The notes under the pieces are model-generated. The model was not told the origin of the DNA, ran no database searches, and saw nothing but the letters and a program-made list of their open reading frames with translations. DNA of 9,129 nucleotides from contig NZ_JWHR01000117.1 of NCBI RefSeq assembly GCF_000808015.1, positions 1 through 9,129 of the forward strand, in the 5' to 3' direction. The stretch comes from Terrisporobacter othiniensis. Lineage in GTDB: Bacteria; Bacillota; Clostridia; Peptostreptococcales; Peptostreptococcaceae. Positions 1-6,949 of the stretch are shown here, in pieces (within the stretch, counting starts at the first letter, position 1; the number at the start of each line of letters is the position of its first letter). Position numbers and translations under genes: made by a program.

Positions 1-60
1 ATGGATATTGTATTTACATATGATTTAGATAAAATAGGATATAAAACAATTGATAAATGA
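1..60 (+). CDS. 3' end of an upstream gene (partial), unidentified
   Basis: Frame 1 is open from the window edge to a TGA at 58-60 and gives 19 residues ending GYKTIDK. It happens to begin with ATG at base 1, but no upstream sequence is available to show a ribosome site, so I read it as the tail of a gene entering from the left. The stop lies 18 bp before the next start codon, which suggests the two genes share a transcript. The fragment is too short to assign a family. Confidence 0.4.
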   Translation: MDIVFTYDLDKIGYKTIDK

Positions 61-78
61 TTAGATGGGAGAGTATTA

Positions 79-843
79 ATGACATTAAAAAAAGAAATTC
101 ATAAACCATTTATATATGAAAATAAAGATTCAAAGACTATAGTTATATTCATTCATGGAATACTAGAAGGTCCAAATCAGTTTAAAGAATTTGCAGAGAT
201 TTTACATAAAGAAGGCTTTTCTTACTCGGCAATTTTACTACATGGACATGGAAAAAGTGGAAAATATTTTGCAAAAAGTAGTAGAGAAAAATGGATGGAT
301 AGTGTTGATAAAGCGATTTTAAAACATAAAGATAATTATGAAAATATAATATTAGTAGGTCATTCCATGGGCGCATTATTATCTTTATTGTTTGCTTTGA
401 AATATAAAAATAAAGTAAAAGGTATAGTACTAATATCAACACCACTTAAAGTTTTTGTAAGATTTAATATGATTATAAGTAGTATAAAGGTAGCTTTTGG
501 AAGGGTGAGAGAACAAGATACACTAGCTAAGTATGCTAAGAAGGCTTTCAGTGTGGAAAGAGGTTCAATATTTACTTATATTAGTTGGATTCCCAGGTAT
601 GTAGATTTGTTTACCTTAATAAGTTTAACTAAAAAAGAACTGAACAATATAGAAGTACCAACACTTATTGTTCAATGTAAAGTAGATGAGCTTGTTAGTT
701 ATAAAACTTTAAAAGTTTTTAAGAGAAAACTACAAAATGATTATGAAGTTATTAACTTAGAAAAGTCAGGTCATTTTTACTATGATGATGAAGAATTAAG
801 ATATTTATTAAATGAGTTTGAGATATTTATAAATAAAGTATAA
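79..843 (+). CDS. Alpha/beta hydrolase (serine lipase/esterase-like, S33/monoacylglycerol lipase type)
   Basis: A 254-residue soluble protein with the alpha/beta-hydrolase plan and no signal peptide, so probably cytoplasmic. An oxyanion-hole segment IFIHG lies at residues 23-27, followed by LLHGHGKSG near 53-61 as in lysophospholipase/monoacylglycerol-lipase-like proteins. The nucleophile elbow is GHSMG with Ser96. The likely acid is Asp203 in the strand ending QCKVDELV, and the likely base is His232 in SGHFYYDDE, so the Ser-Asp-His triad is complete. Residues about 125-185 form the lid region, rich in basic and aromatic residues. The start is supported by GGGAG at 67-71, seven bases before the ATG. 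It follows an upstream stop by 18 bp (probable operon) and converges on the membrane protein gene encoded on the opposite strand. The fold and triad are seen directly. The substrate is unknown: a carboxylester, lipid or acyl-thioester are all possible. Confidence 0.88.
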   Translation: MTLKKEIHKPFIYENKDSKTIVIFIHGILEGPNQFKEFAEILHKEGFSYSAILLHGHGKSGKYFAKSSREKWMDSVDKAILKHKDNYENIILVGHSMGALLSLLFALKYKNKVKGIVLISTPLKVFVRFNMIISSIKVAFGRVREQDTLAKYAKKAFSVERGSIFTYISWIPRYVDLFTLISLTKKELNNIEVPTLIVQCKVDELVSYKTLKVFKRKLQNDYEVINLEKSGHFYYDDEELRYLLNEFEIFINKV

Positions 844-849
844 ATAAGA

Positions 850-883
850 ATAGACTACCTTTTTATGATTTAAGGTAGTCTAT
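850..883. terminator. 12-bp hairpin after the hydrolase gene
   Basis: The arms ATAGACTACCTT (850-861) and AAGGTAGTCTAT (872-883) are perfect inverted repeats around a 10-base loop, beginning 7 bases after the hydrolase stop. On the + strand no T-run follows. On the - strand the stem is followed by a T-rich stretch, so it may work better against leftward transcription. It may also act as a 3' stabilising stem or attenuating terminator for the hydrolase mRNA. Confidence 0.55.
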
Positions 884-921
884 GTTAGAAGTACACCAAG
901 AGTGGAAGATGGAAATAAATT

Positions 922-967
922 AAAAAATTCGCTTCTATTCATAAAACCGTTAATCAAAGGAGATGCC
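922..967 (+). repeat. Partial copy (copy 1) of a dispersed intergenic repeat
   Basis: The left end (922-935, AAAAAATTCGCTTC) is identical to the left end of the copy at 1819-1915 read on its minus strand. The right part, CCGTTAATCAAAGGAGATGCC cut to its core at 948-967, matches a segment of the copy at 4941-5108 with two mismatches. The shared right-end module (…GCAACGA…CTTGCTCAAAAT) is missing, so this copy appears truncated or internally deleted. It lies between the two hairpins downstream of the hydrolase gene. Confidence 0.55.
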
Positions 968-978
968 TGAAACAGTAG

Positions 979-1012
979 AAAAAGACCGTATATAAATTGA
1001 TACGGTCTTTTT
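979..1012. terminator. Bidirectional rho-independent terminator between convergent genes
   Basis: The arms AAAAAGACCGTAT (979-991) and ATACGGTCTTTTT (1000-1012) pair perfectly over 13 bp around an 8-base loop. The stem carries its own A-run on one side and T-run on the other, so it can terminate in both directions. It sits 50 bp past the stop of the leftward membrane protein gene and also downstream of the rightward hydrolase gene, as expected between convergent genes. Confidence 0.85.
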
Positions 1013-1062
1013 GCTATAGTTTTATATATTTTAAATATTAAAAATAATTTGTCAGAAAGAAG

Positions 1063-1788
1063 TTAGTTCGCAATAGATATAGAAGCTGTCTTCTTTGACT
1101 TAGCAGATGATTTCTTAGCAAAATGTTTTGCAATACGCATTACTGCATAAGTTATAAATACTACACTATAAACTAATACATTTATTATGTAAGTAGTGTC
1201 TCCTGAAAGAGCAACTGGAACCATTATTAGCATTACATGAACATATATAAGTGCATAGAATAAGTAAGCAAATCTTTGTAAATTCTTCCACATTTTAGGT
1301 TTCATTAATTTTCTAACCGGGCGGAAAGAAGTAACAAGTAGTGGAACCATAATTGCGATAAGAACTATACTAACTCCAGCTGCCGCCCTCATATTAGTAG
1401 ACATAAGCTCTGGTGCATTGAAAAGATTTACAAAGTGGGTTTTACCAAAGCTTATATTATGAGCCAAAGTAAGAATACCAGCTATAATTGATAATTCAGC
1501 CCTAATTGGCATTAAAAACTTAATTAATTTACTTCCATTTTTGAAAGCACCTGTATACATAACAATAACAAAAATTGCAGTAGAAAAAGTACTTTTTATT
1601 AAAATAGGAAGGATTGTAGTTGTAAACCAAGCAGGCATTGTCCAAATGACACCTGTATAAGATCCTACTACTAAAGCAACTGATAATACTGTAGTTAAAA
1701 TATAACATATATTAGCATGTTTTTTGATAAAATTACGACCAATAGCTACTAGTAAGATTGCAGCTATTAATGATATTAAAAAATTCAT
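1063..1788 (-). CDS. Ferric-reductase-like transmembrane protein (membrane cytochrome b type)
   Basis: A 241-residue polytopic membrane protein with about six hydrophobic helices and a basic C-terminal tail. The segment RAELSIIAGILTLAHN (about 96-111) and the later W-K-N-L-Q-R-F-A-Y-L...YVHVMLI segment (167-188) resemble the ferric-reductase-like transmembrane domain shared by MsrQ/YedZ and eukaryotic FRE/NOX proteins. His110 and His184 are candidate haem ligands. The position usually occupied by the His of an LHR motif is Gln171 here. No flavin or NAD domain is attached, so any electron donor must be another protein. I chose ATG at 1788 over the TTG at 1800 because GGAGG (1794-1798) sits five bases before the ATG and overlaps the TTG. 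A sigma-A-like promoter lies upstream (1935-1963), and the leader between them contains repeat copy 2. The membrane haem/electron-transfer role is inferred from family resemblance; the substrate is unknown. Confidence 0.75.
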   Translation of the reverse strand: MNFLISLIAAILLVAIGRNFIKKHANICYILTTVLSVALVVGSYTGVIWTMPAWFTTTILPILIKSTFSTAIFVIVMYTGAFKNGSKLIKFLMPIRAELSIIAGILTLAHNISFGKTHFVNLFNAPELMSTNMRAAAGVSIVLIAIMVPLLVTSFRPVRKLMKPKMWKNLQRFAYLFYALIYVHVMLIMVPVALSGDTTYIINVLVYSVVFITYAVMRIAKHFAKKSSAKSKKTASISIAN

Positions 1789-1818
1789 AATTACCTCCAA
1801 TTAAATATGATTAAATAA

Positions 1819-1915
1819 ATTTTGAGCAAGTTCGTTGCCTGAAGCAGAGCAAAGACATCTCGTTGGCCATATGAAGTGTTTCTACGACACGTCGCTCAGG
1901 CGAAGCGAATTTTTT
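1819..1915 (-). repeat. Dispersed intergenic repeat, copy 2 (about 97 bp)
   Basis: Read on the minus strand it begins AAAAAATTCGCTTCGCC and ends with TTCAGGCAACGAACTTGCTC then AAAAT. The same end modules occur at 4941-5108 (ending TTCAGGCAACGACCTTGCTC then AAAAT), and a middle block CAACGAGATG matches AAACGAGATG there. The two ends are imperfect inverted repeats of each other (TTCGCTTCGCCTGA versus TTCGTTGCCTGAAGC). This is reminiscent of a small non-autonomous or structured element. It has no ORF. It lies in the presumed 5' leader of the ferric-reductase-like gene, in sense orientation. Confidence 0.65.
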
Positions 1916-1934
1916 CTTCTTTTAATTTAATCAG

Positions 1935-1963
1935 AGTATAATACAAATTTAATTCTCAATCAA
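1935..1963 (-). promoter_or_regulatory. Sigma-A-type promoter for the ferric-reductase-like gene
   Basis: On the minus strand, TTGATT (complement of 1958-1963) is separated by exactly 17 bp from TATACT (complement of 1935-1940). Transcription would start near 1928, giving a leader of about 140 bases that includes repeat copy 2 before the GGAGG site and ATG at 1788. The match to consensus and the spacing are good. No operator is obvious. Confidence 0.6.
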
Positions 1964-2002
1964 TACTTATTATCAATTAACAATAAAAATCAATAAAATT
2001 TG

Positions 2003-2062
2003 CAATATAATAATAAATATTTTCAAACAATAGTACCATTGATTCACAATATAATAATAAAT
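2003..2062 (+). repeat. Pair of 16-bp direct repeats upstream of the calcium ATPase gene
   Basis: CAATATAATAATAAAT occurs at 2003-2018 and again at 2047-2062, 44 bp apart, in the AT-rich gap between the divergent membrane protein and ATPase genes. The simple composition makes chance similarity possible. A regulator-binding or DNA-bending role is only a guess. Confidence 0.35.
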
Positions 2063-2113
2063 CCAAATAATAGAAGAATAGTTTGAGCATATTTATAGAG
2101 TTAATTTCATATA

Positions 2114-2160
2114 TATTATACAAGTTTTAATGAGATGTATTATATAAGTTTCAAGGAGAT
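2114..2160 (+). repeat. Imperfect 23-bp tandem duplication in the ATPase leader
   Basis: Two 23-bp units, 2114-2136 and 2138-2160, match at 20 of 23 positions. Both begin TATTATA, contain AAGTTT and end in GAGAT. The second unit ends in AAGGAGAT (2153-2160), a good Shine-Dalgarno-like sequence. It is 17 bases from the ATG, too far for direct use. The functional site is probably GAGGGGG at 2165-2171, six bases before the ATG. A weak promoter (TTGAGC 2083-2088, TCATAT 2107-2112) may lie upstream, but I am not confident of it. Confidence 0.5.
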
Positions 2161-2177
2161 TAACGAGGGGGATAAAG

Positions 2178-4955
2178 ATGAGATATTATAATAAATCAAT
2201 TGCAGATACTTTAAGATACCTAGAGGTTAATAGAGAATTTGGTTTAGATACTAAAGATATTGAATTAAGAAGAGCAAAGTATGGTTATAATGAGTTTACT
2301 ATTAAAGAAGGTAAATCAATTTTAGATGAAATATTTGATAGTATTATGGAGCCTATGATATTAATATTGTTGGCAGCAGCAGTAATTAGTGCTTTTGCAG
2401 GAGAGGCTCACGATGCCTTTGGAATTTTGGGGGCAATATTTTTGGGACTATCCATAGGAGCTATTACAGAAAGTAAATCTAAAAAAGCAGCTCAAGCATT
2501 ATCAAAATTAACCGAAAATATAGAAGTAAAAGTATTGAGAAATGGAAAAATTCAAGTGGTACCTAAAAAGGATTTAGTACCAGGGGATATTGTTTTTATA
2601 GAAAGTGGAGATTTGATACCAGCTGACGGAAGACTTATAGAAAGCATCAACTTAAAATTAAGAGAGGACATGCTTACAGGAGAGTCTAACGATGTATTAA
2701 AAGATGCCAATGCTAGTATAAAAATGGATATATTATATGGAAAAACAGAAATAATAGAGCAAGATACCATACCTGCCAATCAAAAAAACATGGTATTTGG
2801 AGGAACACTAGTAGCGTATGGAAGAGGTAAAATGGTTGTAACTAATATTGGGGATTCTACAGAAATGGGAAAAATAGCTCAAAACATAGATGACCCAGAT
2901 GTATCTACACCTCTACAAATAAAACTTGGAAAATTAGGAGCTAAAATAGCCATATTGTCTGGAATAGTTGCATTTTTACTATGTTTATTTATGATAATTA
3001 AAATGACTAAATATGGTGTTATAGTTGTTGATACATCAGGATTTATACCATTTATTCAATCTTTAGCACCAGCTAAAAATGCATATATGGTATGTATAGC
3101 CTTAATAGTTGCAACAGTTCCTGAGGGACTTCCAACTATGGTTAATATAACTTTGGCCATAACTATGCAAAAGATGGCTAAGATTAATGCATTAGTTACT
3201 AAAAAAGAAGCTTGTGAAACAATAGGATGTGTATCAGTAATTTGTTCAGATAAAACAGGAACATTAACACAAAATAAAATGAAAGTAGAAGTAGCTTATG
3301 TGGATGGAAAGTATATAAGAGATTGTAACTACGAGAGTCATAGTTTCTTTGAAGAAAATTGCTTATCCAACTCAACAGCTGATATAGAAAAAGAGGACAA
3401 GTCTTATAAATATATAGGAAGTGCCACTGAATGTGCATTACTTTTATTTCATAATAATAAAGATTATGTTGATTTTAGAAGAAATACTAAATTAGTATCA
3501 CAAATACCATTTAATTCTGAGAAAAAAAGAATGTCATCTTTAATTGAGGTGAATCAAAGAAATGTATTATTAAGTAAGGGTGCGCCAGAAATATTACTTG
3601 AAAGATGCGCCTACTATCAAGATGGAAAAGAAGTAAAACAAATAACTCAAAATAAGAAAAAAGAAATCCTTCATGAAATAAGTAAACTTCAAGTTAAATC
3701 AATGAGAACCTTAGGGTTTGCATATAAAGTAATAGATGGAGCCATGGACGAAGTGGCAATGACAGTAGACACAGCTTTTGATTATAGTGGAAATATAGAA
3801 AGAGTTGAAAATAGCAAAGACTTAATATTTAGTGGATTTGTTGGCATAGTAGATCCTCTAAGAAAAGGAGTAAAAGAGTCCATAGAAACTGCTTATGAGG
3901 CTGGAGTCAAAGTTAAAATGCTAACAGGTGACAATATAAACACAGCAAAAGCAATAGGAACGGAGCTTGGTTTATTAAATGATAACAAAAAAGCTGTAGA
4001 AGCTACATATATAGATATATTAAGTGATGAAGAACTTAGAGAAGAAATAAATGATATATCCATAGTAGCTCGTTCAAAACCAGAAACAAAAATGAGAATA
4101 GTACAAGCTTTGCAAGCAAATTCTGAAGTTGTTGCTGTAACTGGAGATGGAATTAATGATGCACCAGCACTAAGTAAAGCTGACGTGGGTATATCCATGG
4201 GAATATCAGGTACGGAAGTATCTAAGAATGCTTCAGATATTATTTTGACAGATGACAGTTTTAGTACCATAGTTGATGGGATAAAATGGGGAAGAGGTAT
4301 ATATGAAAACTTCCAAAGATTTATACAATTTCAGTTAACTATAAATATTGTGGCGTTTATGATTGCAGTAATATCTCAGATTATGGGAAAAGAAATGCCT
4401 TTTACAACTATTCAACTACTATGGGTTAATATAATAATGGATGGGCCTCCAGCTTTAGCTCTTGGTTTAGAACCTGTTAGAGATTATGTGTTAAAAAGAA
4501 AACCTATTAGAAGAAAAGCAGGTATAATTGCAAGAAGTATGGCAGTGAATATTACTATAAATGCATTTCTTATAATTAGCATAGTACATTTACAAGAGTT
4601 TTATAACATACTTCAGGCAACACCTCAGGAACAAAGCACAGTAATATTCTCATTATTCGCATTTAGTGCTTTATTTAATGCATTTAATTGTAGGGAGTTT
4701 GGTCTTAATAGTACCATACCAAATTTCTTCAAAAATAAATTGGCGCTAGAAATAATATTTGTTACAGGTGCAGTACAAATACTATTTACACAAATATTTA
4801 GAGCATTTTTTAACTCTGTAGCTTTAGATATAAGTATGTGGATTAAGATATTACTTTTATCATCTATGGTGCTTGTTTTAAATGAGGTAGTAAAATTCGT
4901 ACTTAGAAATTTAAAAAAATTAATAATAAGGAAGAAATTAAAAAAATTCGTTTAG
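2178..4955 (+). CDS. Calcium-transporting P-type ATPase, PMCA-like (P2B/IIB-type)
   Basis: A 925-residue ion pump predicted to export Ca2+ across the cell membrane at the cost of ATP. It has an N-terminal cation-ATPase domain, then TM1-2 (about 55-97) and the actuator loop with TGES (Thr167-Ser170). TM3-4 follow, with the ion-site PEGLP (Glu316). The phosphorylation site is DKTGT (Asp358), KGAPE (467-471) marks the nucleotide domain, and TGDN (583-586) and TGDGINDAP (655-663) form the hinge and Mg-binding region. Six more helices follow. In TM5, Asn723 is kept but the position of SERCA Glu771 is Ala726. In TM6 the motif is NIIMD (Asn751, Asp755), with Met in place of SERCA Thr799. This pattern fits the single calcium site of PMCA-type pumps. 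The start is supported by GAGGGGG six bases upstream. The last four codons and the stop lie inside a dispersed repeat (4941-5108). A role in calcium homeostasis is inferred; no linked calcium regulator is seen. Confidence 0.95.
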   Translation: MRYYNKSIADTLRYLEVNREFGLDTKDIELRRAKYGYNEFTIKEGKSILDEIFDSIMEPMILILLAAAVISAFAGEAHDAFGILGAIFLGLSIGAITESKSKKAAQALSKLTENIEVKVLRNGKIQVVPKKDLVPGDIVFIESGDLIPADGRLIESINLKLREDMLTGESNDVLKDANASIKMDILYGKTEIIEQDTIPANQKNMVFGGTLVAYGRGKMVVTNIGDSTEMGKIAQNIDDPDVSTPLQIKLGKLGAKIAILSGIVAFLLCLFMIIKMTKYGVIVVDTSGFIPFIQSLAPAKNAYMVCIALIVATVPEGLPTMVNITLAITMQKMAKINALVTKKEACETIGCVSVICSDKTGTLTQNKMKVEVAYVDGKYIRDCNYESHSFFEENCLSNSTADIEKEDKSYKYIGSATECALLLFHNNKDYVDFRRNTKLVSQIPFNSEKKRMSSLIEVNQRNVLLSKGAPEILLERCAYYQDGKEVKQITQNKKKEILHEISKLQVKSMRTLGFAYKVIDGAMDEVAMTVDTAFDYSGNIERVENSKDLIFSGFVGIVDPLRKGVKESIETAYEAGVKVKMLTGDNINTAKAIGTELGLLNDNKKAVEATYIDILSDEELREEINDISIVARSKPETKMRIVQALQANSEVVAVTGDGINDAPALSKADVGISMGISGTEVSKNASDIILTDDSFSTIVDGIKWGRGIYENFQRFIQFQLTINIVAFMIAVISQIMGKEMPFTTIQLLWVNIIMDGPPALALGLEPVRDYVLKRKPIRRKAGIIARSMAVNITINAFLIISIVHLQEFYNILQATPQEQSTVIFSLFAFSALFNAFNCREFGLNSTIPNFFKNKLALEIIFVTGAVQILFTQIFRAFFNSVALDISMWIKILLLSSMVLVLNEVVKFVLRNLKKLIIRKKLKKFV

Positions 4956-5108
4956 CTCATTTCGCCAAAATTGAGAAGCATATCGTCAACGATATATCCT
5001 CGTTACCACTTCGGATAAATCCGTTACTCAAACGAGATGCCGACCTTACCACTTTAAGCCACTGTGTGGGCGCTATGAAATTTCAGGCAACGACCTTGCT
5101 CAAAATAT
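4941..5108 (+). repeat. Dispersed intergenic repeat, copy 3 (about 168 bp)
   Basis: The longest of three related copies in the window. It begins AAAAAATTCG and ends TTCAGGCAACGACCTTGCTC followed by AAAAT, the same end modules as copy 2 (1819-1915, opposite strand). Its CCGTTACTCAAACGAGATGCC block (core 5021-5040) is shared with copy 1. Internally it can fold into short stems such as ATATCGT/ACGATAT (4980-4995) and CGGAT/ATCCG (5012-5023). It has a visibly higher GC content than its surroundings. It overlaps the end of the ATPase gene, supplying codons for KKFV and the TAG stop. No ORF or transposase is present. Confidence 0.65.
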
Positions 5109-5201
5109 TCATCTAACTTATTTTGTGAAAAAGGGAGTTTATTTAAATGTCATAGAATATATATTATATATGCACAAAAAATGTAATGATGGAGTGATAA
5201 A

Positions 5202-6134
5202 ATGATAAATAGATGCGTTAACAGTTATATAAACTTGTACCAATCAAGACATTTTTCAAAAAATATCAACAAAGCTATTTATAATTTATGCAAGCATAAT
5301 AAAGAATTATTAAGTTTAGATAAAATAGGGAAATCAGTACAAGGGACACCCATACTATCCATAACTATGGGAGAAGGAAGGACAAAAATATTAATTCAAG
5401 GAACACATCATGCTAGAGAAGCAATTACAACCATATTGATACTAGACCAAGTTAACTATCTTTTAAAATTATATAAAATGGACAAAAGCATAAATTATAT
5501 GAGCATTCATAAGCTTTTGAAATATGTAACTTTTGTATTTGTACCATTAGTTAATCCAGATGGTGCAGATTTAGTATTAAATGGAGGAAAATTTATATCT
5601 CCAAAGTATAAATATGAACCTTATTTAAAAGAAGAATTGTTTCCACGTTGGAAAGCAAATATAAGAGGAGTAGATCTAAATAGAAATTATCCAACTAAGT
5701 ATCCAGATGATGATAGTGTAACAAGCCCACAATATCAACTTTATAAAGGACCTTATTATTTTTCAGAACCAGAGACTTATGCACTAAAATGTTTGACAGA
5801 AAAATATTTGTTTGATGGAACAATTTCTTATCATTCTTCAGGGGAGGTAATTTTCTATCAGTACAATCAATTGGATATGCAAAGGGATTTGGAAATAGCT
5901 AGTGAAATATCTAAGGAAACAGGATATGAGTTAGAAGAAGAAAACCCACCTGTTACAGGTAGTGGATATAAAGATTGGTTTATTGAAAATTATGAAAAAC
6001 CAGCATTGACTATAGAAATATCTTCCTATGTAGGGGAGCAGAAAGTTCCTGTGGAGAATTATAGAGAGATATTTGAAAGAAATAAAAATGTACCTATAGT
6101 ATTTGCACAAGAGGTTTTTTATAGAGTGATATAA
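5202..6134 (+). CDS. M14 zinc carboxypeptidase, probable gamma-D-glutamyl-diamino acid endopeptidase
   Basis: A 310-residue metallopeptidase of the M14 (carboxypeptidase A) family. Visible active-site elements, in family order, are HAREA with zinc ligands His70 and Glu73, NPDG at 118-121, the substrate-clamping DLNRNYP with Asn160-Arg161, the third zinc ligand His211 in SYHSSGE, and the catalytic Glu272 in LTIEIS. All key residues are intact. The closest bacterial types are the gamma-D-glutamyl-L-meso-DAP peptidases (ENP1/YqgT/MpaA-like), which cut peptidoglycan stem peptides during recycling or spore formation; this assignment is by resemblance. No signal peptide or LysM domain is seen, so it probably acts in the cytoplasm on imported or recycled muropeptides, or inside a forming spore. 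GGAG at 5191-5194 precedes the ATG by seven bases. A terminator follows 46 bp after the stop. The ATPase upstream is separated by the repeat, and a functional link is not evident. Confidence 0.88.
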   Translation: MINRCVNSYINLYQSRHFSKNINKAIYNLCKHNKELLSLDKIGKSVQGTPILSITMGEGRTKILIQGTHHAREAITTILILDQVNYLLKLYKMDKSINYMSIHKLLKYVTFVFVPLVNPDGADLVLNGGKFISPKYKYEPYLKEELFPRWKANIRGVDLNRNYPTKYPDDDSVTSPQYQLYKGPYYFSEPETYALKCLTEKYLFDGTISYHSSGEVIFYQYNQLDMQRDLEIASEISKETGYELEEENPPVTGSGYKDWFIENYEKPALTIEISSYVGEQKVPVENYREIFERNKNVPIVFAQEVFYRVI

Positions 6135-6180
6135 ATATTGAATAAGATTTATATTGTGATGAAAGTTTGCAATTGTTATA

Positions 6181-6221
6181 AAGAGCCATTAGAGTTATCA
6201 AATTAAACTTTAATGGCTCTT
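6181..6221 (+). terminator. Hairpin terminator after the M14 peptidase gene
   Basis: The arms AAGAGCCATTAGAGTT (6181-6196) and AACTTTAATGGCTCTT (6206-6221) pair over 16 positions, including one G-T wobble, around a 9-base loop. The tail is T/A-mixed rather than a clean T-run, so termination may be incomplete. It nevertheless marks the end of the peptidase unit. Confidence 0.75.
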
Positions 6222-6262
6222 ATATTAATATGTAAATAGGAATTTGCAGGGGAGATTATTAA

Positions 6263-6290
6263 TTGGGGAGTGTATTAATTCTGATATACT
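6263..6290 (+). promoter_or_regulatory. Possible promoter for the M50-like gene
   Basis: TTGGGG (6263-6268), a 16-bp spacer and TATACT (6285-6290) preceded by TG (an extended -10). The predicted transcript would start near 6297, immediately at the AGGGGGG ribosome site, leaving a very short leader. That closeness lowers confidence. Confidence 0.35.
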
Positions 6291-6308
6291 TGATTTAGGG
6301 GGGAAATT

Positions 6309-6821
6309 ATGAGTTTTAGCTTTATAAATTTTATAATATATGCGTTAGTATATATTATATCTATGCCGGTATTGTCATTTATTCATGAACTTGGTCATGC
6401 TATACCAGCTTTAATATTCACAAAAGGTGAAGTTAGTGTAAACATTGGAAATTATAATTTGATAAAGAAAGTAAAACTTAGTAGATTAGTCATAAATATT
6501 TATGGATATAGGTCTATAATGGATGTATCTTATGCTTATGTTAATTGGGAATCTATAGATAGTAAATTTAAGTCAATTATAATCATTGCAGGTGGTCCCA
6601 TAGCATCTTTATGTACCTCAGGATTCTTGTATTTTAGTTTGTATAAAATAGAGATATCCCACTTGATGATAATACTGTTTAATGCAATGCTGTTTTTTAG
6701 CATAGGTCAATTTATAGTAACTGCATTGCCAATGAAGTATAGTGATAATAGTCCATACAAAGGGTTTACAAGTGATGGATATAAAATAGTACAATGGTTA
6801 AAGTTGAAAAATAAGAATTAG
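6309..6821 (+). CDS. Small M50-like membrane zinc metalloprotease
   Basis: A 170-residue integral membrane protein. The first hydrophobic helix (about 5-25) runs directly into HELGH (His26, Glu27, His30), the HExxH zinc site of membrane-embedded M50 peptidases. A second hydrophobic region contains GGPIAS (about 94-99) and a third spans roughly 118-138. Near the C-terminus SDGYKI (Asp156) resembles the NPDG/DG segment that gives the third zinc ligand in site-2 proteases. There is no PDZ or CBS domain, and the protein is shorter than typical RseP or SpoIVFB, so it is a minimal form of uncertain substrate. Start: a run of six G (6298-6303) lies five bases before the ATG. It is the first gene after the M14 terminator and is followed, 128 bp later and without a clear terminator, by a small membrane protein gene in the same direction. 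Co-transcription is possible. Confidence 0.75.
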   Translation: MSFSFINFIIYALVYIISMPVLSFIHELGHAIPALIFTKGEVSVNIGNYNLIKKVKLSRLVINIYGYRSIMDVSYAYVNWESIDSKFKSIIIIAGGPIASLCTSGFLYFSLYKIEISHLMIILFNAMLFFSIGQFIVTALPMKYSDNSPYKGFTSDGYKIVQWLKLKNKN

Positions 6822-6949
6822 ATATCTAGTTAAAAATATATAATTATTTAGTAAGTGATACATTCTATGAAAATAATGTAAGTTTTGAAATTATAGAATT
6901 TGATTTAGTAGAGTTGTCTTATAGATAATAAATAATTAGGGGGATAAAA

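Noticed and set aside
182..445. 87-codon minus-strand open frame inside the hydrolase gene
   Set aside because: Antisense to the catalytic core, with no initiation signals.
1789..1800. TTG start for the ferric-reductase-like gene, adding four residues
   Set aside because: The TTG overlaps the GGAGG ribosome site that clearly serves the ATG at 1788.
1819..1915. Riboswitch or T-box in the leader of the ferric-reductase-like gene
   Set aside because: The conserved-looking parts are explained by the dispersed repeat. No known riboswitch core or terminator-antiterminator pair is seen.
3893..4270. 125-codon minus-strand open frame inside the ATPase gene
   Set aside because: It lies opposite the most conserved hinge motifs of the pump (TGDN, TGDGINDAP). 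No promoter or ribosome site.
5123..5180. Promoter for the M14 peptidase gene
   Set aside because: TTGTGA and several AT-rich -10-like hexamers are present but none has acceptable spacing. Read-through from the ATPase cannot be excluded.
6862..6899. ATTCTAT/ATAGAAT inverted repeat between the M50-like and small membrane protein genes, as a terminator
   Set aside because: Only 7 A/T-rich pairs with a 24-base loop and no T-run.
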